Shown one piece after another: positions 43,012-44,314 of a stretch of 44,314 bases of DNA. Source of the DNA: an uncultured Erysipelotrichaceae bacterium (GTDB lineage Bacteria > Bacillota_I > Bacilli_A > Erysipelotrichales > Erysipelotrichaceae); assembly GCA_934725085.1 (NCBI GenBank), contig CAKVAL010000009.1, positions 1 through 44,314 on the forward strand, written 5' to 3'. Both the position numbers and the translations under genes were made by a program. Numbering within the stretch: the first letter of the stretch is position 1; each line of letters opens with the position of its first letter. A model generated the notes under the pieces. It had not been told where the DNA came from. It saw nothing but the letters and a program-made list of their open reading frames with translations, and did not search any database.

Positions 43012-44053
43012 TTCTATCACCCTTTAAAAACTTTATATAAGTTTCTAAAAAATCCCTCTCATTATTTTGATAAAACTTTCTATAAACACGCTCAGGCAAC
43101 ATTGTCTTTAGTGCCTGACCATCTCTTACGATATTTTTAATCACATTCTTCTTGCCATTACGATCAAAGAAACATATTTGATCAATACTACGCTTAACAC
43201 CATCTGGTGAAAAAGTAGCCTTAACTTTAATGGCATAATCAAAGAAAGTATAAATATCATTCTCTAACCCTGCCCTAGCGTTATCCCCAGCCATATTCAA
43301 GATACGATCCGGGATTTCCCATACATTCTCCGCATGAATTGAAGTCAATGCCACACAACCAGAACTAGCTCCTTCTATTATTCTTAAGATTTCCCTTCCT
43401 CTACTTTCAGAAATTATCAGCCATTTTGTGTTCAATCTTAAGGCATCTCTTATGGCTTGTTCGTTTGTATATTCATCGCTAACTTTAAGAGAATAAATGT
43501 CCTTATTAGGATATATAGTCTTTAGCTTCATCTCCAAAGTATCTTCAACGGTAACGATTGGATCATTATCAGGAATGAAATAACATAGATATTTTTCTAA
43601 TTCTGTTTTACCAGCTCCAACATCTCCCGTTATTACCCCTGATAATCTAGCTCTCATAAGACAGGGTAAGAGCTTGATGATAAAATCATTGGCATAGCCG
43701 TTTTCAATCAAATCCTGTTGTAATAGCCTTGCACAACTCGGAGTCTTTCGGATAGCTAAACAAATATTATTATCACCAGATACGCTATTGTGCATGGCCT
43801 GGATTCTAAGTTCTTTAGTCTCTGCCTTTAAAGAAGGCTTAGACATATTAAAGTTTTCATTTACCGAATTCGCAACCAAATTAGTGAATATTCTAAGCCA
43901 GTCTCCATCCAACTTTAAATCACTTTGATATCTTCCTTTTCGTAAATCAGTTATCCATAAATCTTGACCATTCCACTTTAAATCCGTAACACTATCATTG
44001 ATAATATAAGGCCACAAGTCTTTAAACAAGCCCTCATTTACTTCTAAAGCCAT
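42998..44053 (-). CDS. CpaF/TadA-type secretion ATPase
   Basis: A 351-residue type II/IV secretion ATPase. Walker A is GDVGAGKT (143-150), the Asp box VTVEDTLEM (168-174), the Walker B-like WLIISESRGREIL (211-223) where most relatives have GEVRGxE, and the His box TSIHAEN (237-243). It is shorter than usual CpaF (about 450), missing the N-terminal helical part. Drives pilus assembly through the platform protein. Preceded by GGAGG; follows the 56-residue pilin-like gene by 15 bases. Confidence 0.85.
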   Translation of the reverse strand: MALEVNEGLFKDLWPYIINDSVTDLKWNGQDLWITDLRKGRYQSDLKLDGDWLRIFTNLVANSVNENFNMSKPSLKAETKELRIQAMHNSVSGDNNICLAIRKTPSCARLLQQDLIENGYANDFIIKLLPCLMRARLSGVITGDVGAGKTELEKYLCYFIPDNDPIVTVEDTLEMKLKTIYPNKDIYSLKVSDEYTNEQAIRDALRLNTKWLIISESRGREILRIIEGASSGCVALTSIHAENVWEIPDRILNMAGDNARAGLENDIYTFFDYAIKVKATFSPDGVKRSIDQICFFDRNGKKNVIKNIVRDGQALKTMLPERVYRKFYQNNERDFLETYIKFLKGDRNEFN

Positions 44054-44068
44054 CCATCATATCCTCCT

Positions 44069-44239
44069 TTACTTAACAATTAATTTTTGGTTTTCAACCA
44101 AATACATCTTAAAGGCCTTCATAATATCTAAGATATTAGCTTGAACATCGCCTTTAAGTGTGTTAGAGATTGCGATTAGCGCAATAATAACGATTGCAGA
44201 TAGAATAATGAAACCGTACTCTTCAAAAAATGCTCTCAT
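44069..44239 (-). CDS. 56-residue Flp-like pilin candidate
   Basis: From the ATG at 44239: MRAFFEEYGFIILSAIVIIA, then a polar tail (about residues 27-56). FEEYGFII is close to the E-Y-G-L-I core of mature Flp pilins, but the usual leader and Gly cleavage site are missing: an in-frame TAG lies five codons upstream and AAGGAG sits correctly for this ATG. As the first gene visible in the operon and the one with the best site, it is the likely main subunit. The operon may extend beyond the window. Confidence 0.7.
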   Translation of the reverse strand: MRAFFEEYGFIILSAIVIIALIAISNTLKGDVQANILDIMKAFKMYLVENQKLIVK

Positions 44240-44314
44240 TTTTTTCTCCTTTCTATGTTTCTACACTTCGTTATTGCCGTGAAACCTAAAAATTCCTACC
44301 CCAAATTGAAAAAA

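Overview
The window is an AT-rich, tightly packed piece of a chromosome from a low-GC Bacillota, with about 47 protein genes, two tRNAs and one T-box riboswitch. Gene content and style (CdaA/CdaR/GlmM, group-I-type ECF module, MurT/GatD, T-box-controlled MetRS, uronate catabolism, Shine-Dalgarno sites of the GGAGG type) suggest a gut Erysipelotrichia-like bacterium. That placement is inferred from the gene set, not from a marker gene. No insertion sequence, prophage or CRISPR array was seen.

Layout. (1) 93-5321: a hexuronate catabolic operon on the minus strand, eda-kdgK-uxuA-uxuB, diverging from an IclR-type regulator; the intergenic region holds inverted repeats resembling KdgR boxes. (2) 5301-20450: a MATE exporter and then, upstream, a minus-strand gene train of roughly 13.7 kb that starts at an extended -10 promoter and ends at a strong terminator behind pta. 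Its order is cdaA, cdaR, glmM, response regulator, histidine kinase, alpha/beta hydrolase, membrane MurF-like ligase, small membrane protein, SPFH protein, coiled-coil protein, ddl, deoD, a 32-residue membrane microprotein, a VanY-like lipoprotein and pta. It ties c-di-AMP synthesis to amino-sugar supply, D-Ala-D-Ala metabolism and a two-component sensor. (3) 20512-22842: a TraB-family membrane protein, tRNA-Val and tRNA-Thr, and a lipoprotein. (4) 22883-29303: a 2-hydroxyacid dehydrogenase, nagB with two tandem YhfZ-like regulators, a zinc-ribbon membrane protein, a CmpB-type membrane protein and glpK. (5) 29349-38797: an S66 peptidase-like protein, truA, the ECF module ecfA1-ecfA2-ecfT, fba, murT-gatD, and metG with its T-box leader.

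(6) 38798-44239, the most unusual part, is a Tad-like pilus or secretion operon on the minus strand. It has a CpaF-type ATPase, one TadB/TadC-like membrane protein, a TadE-like protein, a secreted surface protein with an InlB-type beta-grasp repeat, and five very small or short membrane proteins. Those five begin almost identically, with M-[RK]-x-[FLI]-[FI]-(x)-E-[YL], directly before a transmembrane helix. They look like mature Flp pilins (xxxxEY) made without the leader peptide that a prepilin peptidase would remove. Three of the five (56, 44 and 35 residues) are short enough to be missed by ordinary gene calling. Most genes of the operon overlap by a few bases.

Other points: the GatD homologue lacks both the nucleophilic cysteine and the histidine of its glutaminase site, and several genes have a TATAAT-like box only 6-8 bases before the start codon with no Shine-Dalgarno site, suggesting leaderless mRNAs. 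All functional statements rest on motif recognition by eye; no database search was run.
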